Shown here piece by piece: positions 45,101 to 52,614 of a stretch of 64,000 nt of DNA. Origin of the DNA: Bacteroidia bacterium. Lineage in GTDB: Bacteria > Bacteroidota > Bacteroidia > B-17B0 > Aurantibacillaceae. The notes beneath the pieces were generated by a model. That model saw only the letters and a list, made by a program, of their open reading frames with translations, searched no databases and was not told where the DNA came from. The stretch is from the NCBI GenBank assembly GCA_016787785.1, contig JAEUTO010000011.1:124001-188000 (forward strand). Direction: 5' to 3'. A program made the position numbers and the translations under genes. Position 1 is the first letter of the stretch, and the number at the start of each line of letters is the position of its first letter.

Positions 45101-45285
45101 TTGCTTACAGCCGTATATTCATTAAAACTTTTTTGTGATTGCACAAACTGTTTTTTATCAAAAAGATCTAAGCCCTGCTTGTACAGGGCATCCTTGTCGG
45201 TAAAGAACGCGGTTTTTTGTGCCGGGAGCGTGGTACTGAAAAATATAAAGAGTGCCAGGGCACTTATTTTTTTTATGTGCTTCAT
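42124..45285 (-). CDS. Large exported TPR protein
   Basis: A 1053-residue protein with a signal peptide (MKHIKKISALALFIFFSTTL, then PAQ) and more than 20 tetratricopeptide-like helical repeats filling nearly the whole length (ALYKQGLDLFDKKQFVQSQK, FKAMTKASKNVTGAEAYYHI). The C-terminus is charged and ends in a low-complexity tail (APKDSTTTKQPN). It is expected in the periplasm or at the inner face of the outer membrane as a scaffold, most likely for the barrel encoded 3 bases downstream. I prefer the ATG at 45285, which starts the signal peptide; an ATG six codons upstream is also in frame. It is divergent from the ftsE-like gene. Confidence 0.85.
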   Translation of the reverse strand: MKHIKKISALALFIFFSTTLPAQKTAFFTDKDALYKQGLDLFDKKQFVQSQKSFNEYTAVSNSKILKTDAIYYAAACAIELFNKDGEWQMKQFVEKYPESNKINNAHFYLGKSNFRKKKYKETIEFFENVDIYKLDKDQLAEFYFKRGYSNLDIGQDEKAKTDFYEIKDVDNKYTSPANYYYSHIAYKEKKYEIALQGFNKLVGNETFGSVVPYYITQIYFIQGKYDKVVKEAPALLDDSTNIQKEDEINRMIGESYFNLKDYSNALTYLKKTNSGTPQGSYALGYCYYKIGDCANAVTNFEKVTVEKDSLAQSAWYHMADCYLKLNEKIKAKNAYYSAYQLNLDKKITEDALFAFAKLSYELDFSPFNEAVKAFSKYLKEYPSSPRKDECYNFLINVYSTTKNYDMAIKSIEALGSIDPILKVTYQKLIYFNGVEFFNNNALDNAEKQFKKSLQQNSDLKLNALNQYWLGEISYIRKDYTTSIDIWKKFQVMDGVAQLHEYDLSNYALGYSYFQRKEKDDFTNANISFRKFLLTKEVYDENKITDAYIRVGDSYFMNRDFAQASDNYKLAIAKNKLDVDYCLYQKALCDGLNKNYTEKVSELKKIESRYPGSNYLSAAMNEIADTYYNNLKDQENAIVYYNKILKNYPNSSFTSNANAQLGNIYYERKQDDKAFEYFDKFVKYDSKSDAAKEALEVIKKIFTEKGKIDEMEKYFAALGNPLSENQLEKATYVAAYDAYYTQKDCESAMAKWEAYIKKFPNGKYINEAQFCFSECAYNKSLFELALPGYLFVIQKPRGLYTEVSLTKASYLYYKDKKYQEALPLYLQMQEVAESPVNKSLAKLGAMRCSFYLNQFETALTECTKVLAMEKLTPQQTTEAKYIKAKSLYETARYDDAMLEFKAMTKASKNVTGAEAYYHIAKIQFNKKDYKEVEKTINKLVSYEYSNDDWNNKGMLLLADAYMAKGDDADAQVILESLIESKAKQEYLDEANKRLEILKAKQAAKEAAEKKTSYEEMKVQFNQTHKDDDIMQEIKFEAEGATAPKDSTTTKQPN

Positions 45286-45448
45286 TAAAAATTTAATTGC
45301 CAAAATTTTGTCACACTAAATTTACCGTCCTTAGAGCTACACTTTAATGCGGTGCGCGTGCAGTTATTAACCCTGGCGTGTTGATATTGGAATAACTCTG
45401 TTCAGAATAAAAGTTACAATAGATTTAACTTAGAAGTTTATTTCAACT

Positions 45449-46117
45449 ATGAGCGAATTGATAAAGTTTGATAATGTAACTATTTTTCAGGATGAGCGCC
45501 CTGTAGTTGGTAATTTAACCGTTGAAGTAAAGAAAGGCGAGTTTGTTTATTTGCTTGGTAAAACCGGAAGCGGAAAAAGTAGTTTTTTGAAGACCATTTA
45601 CGGCGATTTAACATTAAATAACGGCACAGCTAAGGTTTGCGGCTTTATACTTAACGATCTTAAGCAAAAAGAAATTCCGTTTTTAAGAAGAAGGTTGGGA
45701 ATTGTTTTCCAGGATTTTCAATTATTGGGCGACAGAACTGTTTACGAGAATTTAAAATTTGTGATGAAAGCAACCGGCTGGAAAGAAGAAGCGAAAATTA
45801 AAGAGCGTGTGTTAGATGTGCTTAAAAAAGTAAATTTAGACGGTAAAGAAAATAAAATGCCACATGAGCTTTCGGGTGGCGAGCAGCAAAGGGTAAGCAT
45901 TGCAAGAGCATTGGTAAACAACCCAGAGTTAATTTTGGCCGATGAGCCCACCGGTAATTTGGATCCTGAAACTTCTGAAGAAATTTTGGTTTTATTAAAA
46001 CAACTTAGCGAAAGCGGCTGTGCTGTATTATTTGCCACACATGACATGCTGGTGTACAACAAGTTTAAATCGCGCACATTGTTGTTTGAGAATGGCAAGG
46101 TTATAGAGAAGAATTAA
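45449..46117 (+). CDS. ftsE: FtsE-like ABC ATP-binding protein
   Basis: A 222-residue ABC ATPase, the size and style of FtsE, which with the FtsX membrane protein controls peptidoglycan hydrolases during division. Walker A is LGKTGSGKSSFLKTIYGD, Q-loop FQDFQLL, signature ELSGGEQQRVSIARALVNNP and Walker B LILADEPTGNLDPET, all as in FtsE. Other short ATPases of the LolD/MacB kind share these motifs, so the exact partner is uncertain; no ftsX is adjacent. It is divergent from the TPR/barrel operon, a 160-base region between them holding no clear -7 box. Confidence 0.78.
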   Translation: MSELIKFDNVTIFQDERPVVGNLTVEVKKGEFVYLLGKTGSGKSSFLKTIYGDLTLNNGTAKVCGFILNDLKQKEIPFLRRRLGIVFQDFQLLGDRTVYENLKFVMKATGWKEEAKIKERVLDVLKKVNLDGKENKMPHELSGGEQQRVSIARALVNNPELILADEPTGNLDPETSEEILVLLKQLSESGCAVLFATHDMLVYNKFKSRTLLFENGKVIEKN

Positions 46118-46233
46118 CCAAAAACCTCAAAAATCTTACATCTGTATCTTTTTAAAGGAAGTCTGCTTTTAAACCGCTTCATCTATGCGGACATTTGTGC
46201 TGTAATAATTTATTAACGCATAAAATCTAGAAG

Positions 46234-46734
46234 ATGAAAAATACAGCCAGAAAAATAGTCCTTACTTTATTAAGCACATTGTTTATTATAGGAAGTTCTT
46301 TTGCAAACGGAAGAACTACCGACACGTCATGCCTGCAATTAAGTGGCAAAGTATTAAAATTAAAAACAAATTCTTCAAACTCATACACTGTAGCATTAAT
46401 GCGCGACCATAAGGTGATAGAAACCAAAATAATTAAAGGTAACCGGGAGTTTAAATTTAATCTTAAGAAAAATAAATTTTACACGATACAAATTTTAAAA
46501 GAAGGTTACGTACCGCGCACTGTGAGTATTGATACAAAATTAGATGAAGAACATGACGGGTTGTACAGTTTTGAATTTGATACAGAATTAATTGATGAGG
46601 TAGAAGCCCAAAAGCTAAACAAAGAGGCCCTCGAAATGCCCATTGCACATATTTATTTTAATCCTAAGAAAAGATGGTTTACGCACAATGAGGCTTATAC
46701 GCAAGAAGTAAAAAAGAATATTTACGGTAAATAA
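46234..46734 (+). CDS. Exported protein of unknown function
   Basis: A 166-residue exported protein with a signal peptide (MKNTARKIVLTLLSTLFIIG, cleavage after SSFA). The mature domain of about 100 residues is beta-rich, with LQLSGKVLKLKTNSSNSYTV, REFKFNLKKNKFYTIQILKE and GYVPRTVSIDTKLDEEHDG, which looks like a transthyretin- or carboxypeptidase-regulatory-like sandwich. A C-terminal segment with PIAHIYFNPKKRWFTHNEAY and TQEVKKNIYGK is conserved-looking and basic. No named family was recognised. It stands alone between the ftsE-like gene and the convergent ABC permease. Confidence 0.75.
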   Translation: MKNTARKIVLTLLSTLFIIGSSFANGRTTDTSCLQLSGKVLKLKTNSSNSYTVALMRDHKVIETKIIKGNREFKFNLKKNKFYTIQILKEGYVPRTVSIDTKLDEEHDGLYSFEFDTELIDEVEAQKLNKEALEMPIAHIYFNPKKRWFTHNEAYTQEVKKNIYGK

Positions 46735-46771
46735 GAATAGCGGATTAAATAAATTCTAAACTAAAATAATC

Positions 46772-47590
46772 TCAAGCCAGATCGGCAAAGTAGGCTTCGG
46801 TTTTTTTAAAGTATACCAAACCAATTATAAAAATCCCTAAAGATGAAGTGATGCTAACAAGATCGGTCTCCCAATTAATAACACCGTTGGTTATACCTGC
46901 CCTAAAAATATCCAGCGGAGCTGTCATTGGGTTCAAAGCCAACAAACCTTTCAGATAAATATTTTGCGTAATGTTAGTTGGATAAATTACCGGCGTAACA
47001 AATAATAAAAACTGCACTAAAAAAGGAATGATATACCGCACATCGCGGTACTTCACATTTAAAGCAGCCAAGAAAGAGCCCGCGCCAAAAGCAGCAATGC
47101 AGGTTAAAATAACAGCGAGTGGAAAATAAACTAAACCGCTCCACGAAAACGGAACATCCTTAAATAAACAATAAACAATAAATACCGCAAAGGCCATAAA
47201 AAAATCAAATACGCCAACTAATACTGCTGAGATCGGAATTATTAAACGCGGAAAATATATTTTTTTTATAATGTTGGCATTTGATACCATGCTATTACCA
47301 GCGTTATTTATACCTGAAGAAAATATACCCCAAAGTACTAAACCGCTTAGGGCAAACATTTCGTAAGGTAACGGAAGTTGTGTGTAACTGCTAATGGCTT
47401 TTCCTAAAAAGAAAGAAAATAACAAAGCCATAATTAAAGGTTGTAACACGGCCCACAAAAAACCTAAAACAGTTTGTTTGTATTTTACTTTAATATCGCG
47501 TAAAGTGAAAAAATAAAACAGCTCGCGATATTCCCACAGTTCGTTTAAACCGAGGCTTAACTTTTTTTGAGGTTTTATTTCAAATTCCAT
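46772..47590 (-). CDS. ABC-2 permease for polysaccharide export (Wzm-type)
   Basis: A 272-residue membrane protein with about six helices matching the ABC-2 permeases that export O-antigen or teichoic-acid-type polymers. The N-terminal LWEYRELFYFFTLRDIKVKY, then KQTVLGFLWAVLQPLIMALL, is diagnostic, as are NANIIKKIYFPRLIIPISAV near the middle and RYIIPFLVQFLLFVTPVIYP near the C-terminal helices. The cognate ATPase (Wzt) is normally the next gene; here none is adjacent on either side. It is the last of three minus-strand genes after the Ddl fusion and DUF1543 genes. Confidence 0.9.
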   Translation of the reverse strand: MEFEIKPQKKLSLGLNELWEYRELFYFFTLRDIKVKYKQTVLGFLWAVLQPLIMALLFSFFLGKAISSYTQLPLPYEMFALSGLVLWGIFSSGINNAGNSMVSNANIIKKIYFPRLIIPISAVLVGVFDFFMAFAVFIVYCLFKDVPFSWSGLVYFPLAVILTCIAAFGAGSFLAALNVKYRDVRYIIPFLVQFLLFVTPVIYPTNITQNIYLKGLLALNPMTAPLDIFRAGITNGVINWETDLVSITSSLGIFIIGLVYFKKTEAYFADLA

Positions 47591-47617
47591 TTACGTAAAA
47601 ATAGTGAATTGTATTAA

Positions 47618-48190
47618 CTATTCAATTTTTTTAAGAGGCAAATAACCTAAATGCATTTGATCTTCGGGATGTTTGTTTTCTTTTTTTACTGAAATGGTAT
47701 ATTTATTTTTAAAAATGCCAGGCAAAATGTCCTTTACTACAAAAATATCATCAATATCTAAACCATATTTATCATCAATGTGCGACGGAGCACCTTTAAA
47801 ACCAACATGTTTGTAAAAAGAAGTTTGTTTTGCAAATAGTATTGCTTCTGCGGGGTCTTTTGCCACGGCGAGTACTTTATAATGAAACTCATCAAACTCT
47901 TCCTTTTTATAACCACCTAGATTTAAAAAAAATAATTTTTGCTTTGAAGCGTTTTCTATATCCGAAGCGGCAGGTCGTTCAATAATGGTAATGCTATGAT
48001 CATTCACTTGTGTAACCTCGCGCCAAGCATCAATATGAATATTTCCTTTTACTTCAGGCCAAAACGTATTAATGTGCGGAATAAGTTCTTTTAAATTCCG
48101 CCCAATGCCAAAAAAAATATCATGTTGTTCTGTTAATCTCCCTTTAGGCCTGCATCCTAATAAGAGCATATATAATTTTAGTTCGCCCAT
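47618..48190 (-). CDS. DUF1543 domain protein
   Basis: A 190-residue cytoplasmic protein that matches DUF1543, often present as two half-repeats: LYMLLLGCRPKGRLTEQHDI with HFEHFGI-style FFGIGRNLKELIPHI, then the second half LFFLNLGGYKKEEFDEFHYK and VLAVAKDPAEAILFAKQTSF. The C-terminal segment contains GLDIDDIFVVKDILPGIFKN. The function is unknown for the family. It starts 14 bases after the Ddl fusion stop, so it is probably co-transcribed with that gene. Confidence 0.8.
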   Translation of the reverse strand: MGELKLYMLLLGCRPKGRLTEQHDIFFGIGRNLKELIPHINTFWPEVKGNIHIDAWREVTQVNDHSITIIERPAASDIENASKQKLFFLNLGGYKKEEFDEFHYKVLAVAKDPAEAILFAKQTSFYKHVGFKGAPSHIDDKYGLDIDDIFVVKDILPGIFKNKYTISVKKENKHPEDQMHLGYLPLKKIE

Positions 48191-48204
48191 AAAGAAGATC
48201 AGGT

Positions 48205-50904
48205 CTAAGAAACTGCTGCTAAACGCTCTTTACCAAAATCAAGGATCTTGTCGATAAACTCGTAAGGCTTGTAATTATTAATGGCGGCCTGATGAAAGAT
48301 ACAGGTAGCGGGTGTCATACCTGGTAACGAATTAACTTCAATAAAAATTATTTCGGCTCTGCAATCGTCAAAAACCCTTACAAATGCATCGATCCTGCAA
48401 TAACCGGTAACACCCAGTGCTTTGGCGGCACCACCTAAAGCCGCTTTTACCTGCTCGCTTACTTTCTGTCTGTCTTTTGCATCTTTCGCGTAACGCGCAG
48501 GTGTAATATTTTGCCCTTGCCCTGCTAAGAATTTTTCTTCCAGACTTAAAATTTCGCCATCTGCCAATGCTTCTGAGGCCTCAAATACTTCGTATTCAAT
48601 TTCACCATTTTTATTTAGCTTGGTGAGCATGCCGCCGGTTATTTCTAAAAAGTGGGTTGCATTTTTTTTGCTGATCAATTCTTCAACCAAAATAACCTGC
48701 TTTTGCGGAAATTCTTCTTTTGGCTTTATATGTAATGTTTCTGCTGCCTGCGCGTCAAATTCTTCAGTAGTGCGGAAGATCAGTTTACAAAACGCTTCAA
48801 ACTCTGCCAGCGTTTTTATTTTTTTCACTGCACTGCTGCAGCCGTCATCAACGGGTTTGGCAATAAAAGGATATTTAATTCGGTCCTTTAATATGTCTGC
48901 GAACTTGTTTTTGTCTTTTACCCAATCTTCTTTTGAGATTAAAATATGATCGGCAATAAGAAAACCGTTGTTCTTTAGAATTTCGTTGGTGCGGTATTTA
49001 TCAATCGTAATGGAAGAACTTTCTTTGTTAGAACCGTTGTATGGTAAATTTATTTTATCCAGTTGTTCCTGTATTGCACCGTCCTCGCCCGGGCGACCAT
49101 GCAAAGCAATAAATACCTCGTCGGCTTTTAATTTTAACGATGCGTACGTTAGTCTTTCAGGTTCTGCTGTGTGATTTGCCGACGCATATTTATGTGTTAT
49201 AGCTTCGCATTGCTGCATAATGCTTTTTATAACTTCATGCACCTTAAAATTCTCAACTTTTTCTTTAATGTCATCTGCATTATCCTTCAATAATAAATTA
49301 ATAGGCACATGATACATTTGATGCTCTTGCGAATTGCCGGTTAAAAACACTGGAAAGGGTGCGTATTTTTCTGACGACGCTAATTTTTCAAAAACATTCC
49401 TTCCGCTCTCAACAGAAATATGACGTTCTGACGAATAACCTCCCAGCACAACAGCCACGCGCGTTTTATTGCTGGTTGCGTTTTTGTCCTTATCAATTTG
49501 TGCGTCTAACAACTCTAATAAGTGCCTATACTTAACATTTCCTTTTGACTGGATCAAACGTTTGGAAAGCGACGTGCGAATTATAAAAGTTAAAAATTGC
49601 GACGGATTCAATCCAATTTCTGCTGCCTGATGAAAAAAGAAAGAAGAAGGCATCATTCCACTGGTAGTGTTTGGATCATTCAAAAATATCTTTCCATCCT
49701 TACTTAAAAATCCGTCAATGCGGGCGTAAACATCAAAATGTAATTCGTAAAATAATCTTTCGCAGTCTTTTCTTATTGCTTCAATTTGTTCGTCCGGCAG
49801 ATCAATAGGTGTTATCTTTCTTGAAAGTCCCGGCAAATATTTACTACGGTAGTCAAATAATTCTTTTCCTTTTTTTATTTCTGTTGGTGGTAATGCAATT
49901 GCTTTTCCATTTTCATCTTCCAGCACTATGCAACTAAATTCTTTTCCCTCAATAAACCCCTCAACCAAAACGGTACTTTCTCCATCAATACTTTCTATAA
50001 TAAAGCCGTCCGTTTTTAAATTGACATTTAAAAATTCTATTAATTTATTTGGGTCGTAAATTACAGGTGCGTTTAATTCTTTTGGGAAACTAATAACAAC
50101 CGGCATGCCCATACCTTCGCGGATATCGGCTAATACTTTTACATAATTAAATTTTTCTTCATCACTAAAGCCTTGCCATTCTTTCGCATCCAACCAGCGC
50201 GTGAACAGTGCTTTTTCAACTGCGCTCATAAATTCAAAATCATTTGGCTCATTTAAAATGCTAACGCCAATACTCGAACCCTGATTAGCCGGTTTTACTA
50301 CGCAAGGAAAACCTATAAGCTCTGCTACCTTTTTAAGAGATGTTTTTGATTTGCCATCTATCCAATCCTGTCTGTTAATAGTAAGGTATTTTGGACTATT
50401 AAATCCTTTACTTACCATCATTTCTTTTTGAACTGCTTTATCAATACCAATTGCAGAGGCTAAAATTCCTGAACCGCTATAGGGTATCTGATAATATTCG
50501 AACAAACCTTGTATGCGCCCATCTTCGCCATAAGGCCCATGCAAACATAAAAACGCAAAATCAATTTTTGTTTTAAGATCGGCCGGCGATAATTTTTTCC
50601 CGATCTTTTGTATCAATGCATTTTGCTGTTCTGCATTAAGATCGCCTAAATTTTCTGCGTATAATTGAAAGCGGGAATTATTTGGCAAAAATTCTACCGG
50701 TGGATAAAAATCGCGAATGGTGCCTTTGTAAATATATTCCCAATTCAGTTCAATAAAATTGCCGAAGCTATCAACAAAAACAGGAACCGCTTCAAATAAA
50801 AATTTATTTAAATTATCGTAAACGGTTCTTCCACCCGCAAAAGAAATTTCGCGCTCTTTACTTTGCCCGCCAAAAATGATCCCGATCTTTATTTTATTTG
50901 CCAT
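48205..50904 (-). CDS. ddl: Tandem D-alanine--D-alanine ligase fusion
   Basis: An 899-residue protein made of two complete Ddl/ATP-grasp units, residues 1 to about 455 and about 475 to 899, each the size of a normal ligase. Unit 1 has IIFGGQSKEREISFAGGRTV, HGPYGEDGRIQG, PYSGSGILASAIGIDK, KPANQGSSIGV, and ARIDGF, then NDPNTTSGM. Unit 2 has VVLGGYSSERHISVESGRNV, HGRPGEDGAIQEQ, PYNGS, KPVDDGCSSAVKKI, CRIDAF and the canonical metal motif EVNSLPGMTP. In unit 1 the ExN metal motif is DxN and PG is SG. Ddl makes the D-Ala-D-Ala dipeptide for peptidoglycan. Whether both units are active is not evident. Confidence 0.88.
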   Translation of the reverse strand: MANKIKIGIIFGGQSKEREISFAGGRTVYDNLNKFLFEAVPVFVDSFGNFIELNWEYIYKGTIRDFYPPVEFLPNNSRFQLYAENLGDLNAEQQNALIQKIGKKLSPADLKTKIDFAFLCLHGPYGEDGRIQGLFEYYQIPYSGSGILASAIGIDKAVQKEMMVSKGFNSPKYLTINRQDWIDGKSKTSLKKVAELIGFPCVVKPANQGSSIGVSILNEPNDFEFMSAVEKALFTRWLDAKEWQGFSDEEKFNYVKVLADIREGMGMPVVISFPKELNAPVIYDPNKLIEFLNVNLKTDGFIIESIDGESTVLVEGFIEGKEFSCIVLEDENGKAIALPPTEIKKGKELFDYRSKYLPGLSRKITPIDLPDEQIEAIRKDCERLFYELHFDVYARIDGFLSKDGKIFLNDPNTTSGMMPSSFFFHQAAEIGLNPSQFLTFIIRTSLSKRLIQSKGNVKYRHLLELLDAQIDKDKNATSNKTRVAVVLGGYSSERHISVESGRNVFEKLASSEKYAPFPVFLTGNSQEHQMYHVPINLLLKDNADDIKEKVENFKVHEVIKSIMQQCEAITHKYASANHTAEPERLTYASLKLKADEVFIALHGRPGEDGAIQEQLDKINLPYNGSNKESSSITIDKYRTNEILKNNGFLIADHILISKEDWVKDKNKFADILKDRIKYPFIAKPVDDGCSSAVKKIKTLAEFEAFCKLIFRTTEEFDAQAAETLHIKPKEEFPQKQVILVEELISKKNATHFLEITGGMLTKLNKNGEIEYEVFEASEALADGEILSLEEKFLAGQGQNITPARYAKDAKDRQKVSEQVKAALGGAAKALGVTGYCRIDAFVRVFDDCRAEIIFIEVNSLPGMTPATCIFHQAAINNYKPYEFIDKILDFGKERLAAVS

Positions 50905-51192
50905 ACCTAAAATTACCTACAAAGGTCTATATTATTCAAAAGTATAAGAAAGCGCGAGTTTTAATACAACCGAATTTGGATTTAATTAACATTCGTATGT
51001 AAATACCGGAATTGACCAAAACAACCGCCCATCAAATTAGCGCTCTTTGCCAAAAGCCGCAGAGTCGGTGTTTATACAAAGAATTGGCGGTAAAGCTGCC
51101 TTATTTGTCGGCCAGCCAAAACCGAGGTTTCGCCATTACCATTCACGTAAATTTAAAAATAGTGTAAAGCTTTATGTGTATTTTTATAGCCT
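50905..51192. other. Intergenic region with a GC-richer core
   Basis: This 288-base gap between divergent genes holds no frame with coding character. The 100 bases from about 51035 to 51134 (GCGCTCTTTGCC onwards) contain 50 G or C by direct count, clearly above the AT-rich surroundings. No tRNA fold, known riboswitch or repeat was recognised in it. Confidence 0.5.
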
Positions 51193-52437
51193 ATGTTAGT
51201 ACGGATATTAATTTTTTCCACCCTCATCATTCTTATTGAACTGTATTTTTTGCAAGCTGTAAAAACATTTGTACAGGATTTTAGCCAGGGAAAAAAAACA
51301 GTAATACTTTATACAACTTATGCCATAGCTTGTATAAGTATTTTAATGGCAATTGTGGCAGTGGTATATCCGCCGCCAAACTGGGCTCCATTTTTACGTT
51401 TTCTTTCTTCTATTCTGGTAATAATTGTATTATGTAAATTAATAGGTTGCACGTTTTTATTGGTAGATGATATTATTCGTTTATTCAGATGGATATTTTC
51501 TTTTTTTAAAGCTAAGCCTGCAGAAGCAGTGGTTGCAGCAGAAGGCATTAGCCGGTTAAAATTTTTAAGTCAAATTGCAATTACATTTACCGTTGTGCCA
51601 GCCGTGGGTTTTATTTATGGTATGGTAAGGGGCGCATATAAATACCGTGTGCACAACGTTAAACTGCCTTCTTCAAATATCCCAAAAGAGTTTAATGGAT
51701 TTAAAATTGTTCAGCTTTCTGATATTCACACCGGGTCTTTTTTAAACGAAGATGGATTAAAAAAAGCATTTGAAATTGTTGCAGAACAAAAGCCAGATCT
51801 GATATTGTTTACCGGCGATCTTGTAAATAACGAGGCTAAAGAATTAGAAGGCTTTGAGCATTTATTTAAAAGTTTAAATGCGCCGCACGGAGTATTTTCT
51901 GTTTTGGGAAATCACGATTATGGCGATTATGTACAATGGGATAGTCAACAAGCTAAGCGTGAAAATTTAGAAAGATTAAAAGCAAAACAAAAAGATTTTG
52001 GTTGGAGATTGTTGATGAACGAACATTTACCTATTGAAAAAGACGGAGCACAAATTGGCTTAATTGGTATTGAGAACTGGGGTGGTAACATGCGTTTTCC
52101 GCGTTACGGTAAAATGAAAGAAGCTTATGAAGGCGCCGAAAAATATCCTTTTAAGATCTTAATGAGTCACGACCCGAGCCATTGGGATATGCAGGTAGTT
52201 TTAGAATACCCTGAAGTTGATCTTACGTTAAGCGGCCACACACATGGTATGCAGTTAGGAATTGAAATTCCCGGCTTTAAATGGAGCCCCATAAAATACA
52301 TGTATAAAAACTGGGCAGGTCTTTACAAACAAGATAAACAAATGTTGTATGTTAATCGCGGACTTGGCTTTTTGGGCTACCCGGGCCGCCTGGGTATTTG
52401 GCCGGAGATAACGGTTATTGAATTACAGTCTGTTTAA
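51193..52437 (+). CDS. Membrane-anchored metallophosphoesterase
   Basis: A 414-residue protein. The first 150 residues contain about four membrane helices, and the C-terminal part is a calcineurin-like phosphoesterase of the YkuE type. The metal-binding motifs are in order: LSDIHTGSF (DxH), FTGDLVNNEA (GD), VLGNHDYGDY (GNHD), LMSHDPSHWDM (H) and LSGHTHGMQLG (GHxH). Relatives hydrolyse phospholipid-related phosphate esters (for example UDP-diacylglucosamine in the LpxH/LpxG group), but this one cannot be assigned a substrate. The start is at ATG 51193. A nested inverted-repeat element follows the gene. Confidence 0.9.
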   Translation: MLVRILIFSTLIILIELYFLQAVKTFVQDFSQGKKTVILYTTYAIACISILMAIVAVVYPPPNWAPFLRFLSSILVIIVLCKLIGCTFLLVDDIIRLFRWIFSFFKAKPAEAVVAAEGISRLKFLSQIAITFTVVPAVGFIYGMVRGAYKYRVHNVKLPSSNIPKEFNGFKIVQLSDIHTGSFLNEDGLKKAFEIVAEQKPDLILFTGDLVNNEAKELEGFEHLFKSLNAPHGVFSVLGNHDYGDYVQWDSQQAKRENLERLKAKQKDFGWRLLMNEHLPIEKDGAQIGLIGIENWGGNMRFPRYGKMKEAYEGAEKYPFKILMSHDPSHWDMQVVLEYPEVDLTLSGHTHGMQLGIEIPGFKWSPIKYMYKNWAGLYKQDKQMLYVNRGLGFLGYPGRLGIWPEITVIELQSV

Positions 52438-52440
52438 AGT

Positions 52441-52597
52441 TTAGCCACAAATTTCTCAAATAAGTTTTTCTATTATTGCAAATTGGTTTTAATTTAAAAA
52501 TTCATGCCCAAATTTTTGTCATGAATTTGAACTGCACTAATTATCTATTTAAAAAAGTAAAAAATGCTTTGTGTTAATTCGTGAAATTAGTGCCTAA
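52441..52597. repeat. Nested inverted-repeat element (intergenic)
   Basis: The outer imperfect repeat joins 52441-52463 (TTAGCCACAAATTTCTC onwards) with 52574-52597 (GTGAAATTAGTGCCTAA at its end). Inside are a perfect 9-bp stem AAATTCATG/CATGAATTT (52498-52506 with 52520-52528), and GCACTAATT at 52534-52542, exactly complementary to AATTAGTGC at 52585-52593. The element occupies most of the gap before the YdeI-like gene. Its layout resembles the element at 19093-19230, with a different sequence. Confidence 0.7.
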
Positions 52598-52601
52598 TAA
52601 T

Positions 52602-52609
52602 TATATTTG
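52602..52609 (+). promoter_or_regulatory. Putative -7 box of the YdeI/DUF1905 gene
   Basis: TATATTTG matches TAnnTTTG and ends 5 bases before the ATG at 52615, immediately after the inverted-repeat element. A TTG lies 30 bases upstream, outside normal spacing. Confidence 0.45.
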
Positions 52610-52614
52610 AGACT

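Noticed and set aside
45742-46098. A 118-residue minus-strand frame opposite the ftsE-like gene
   Set aside because: It mirrors the ABC ATPase codons and has no promoter or family features.
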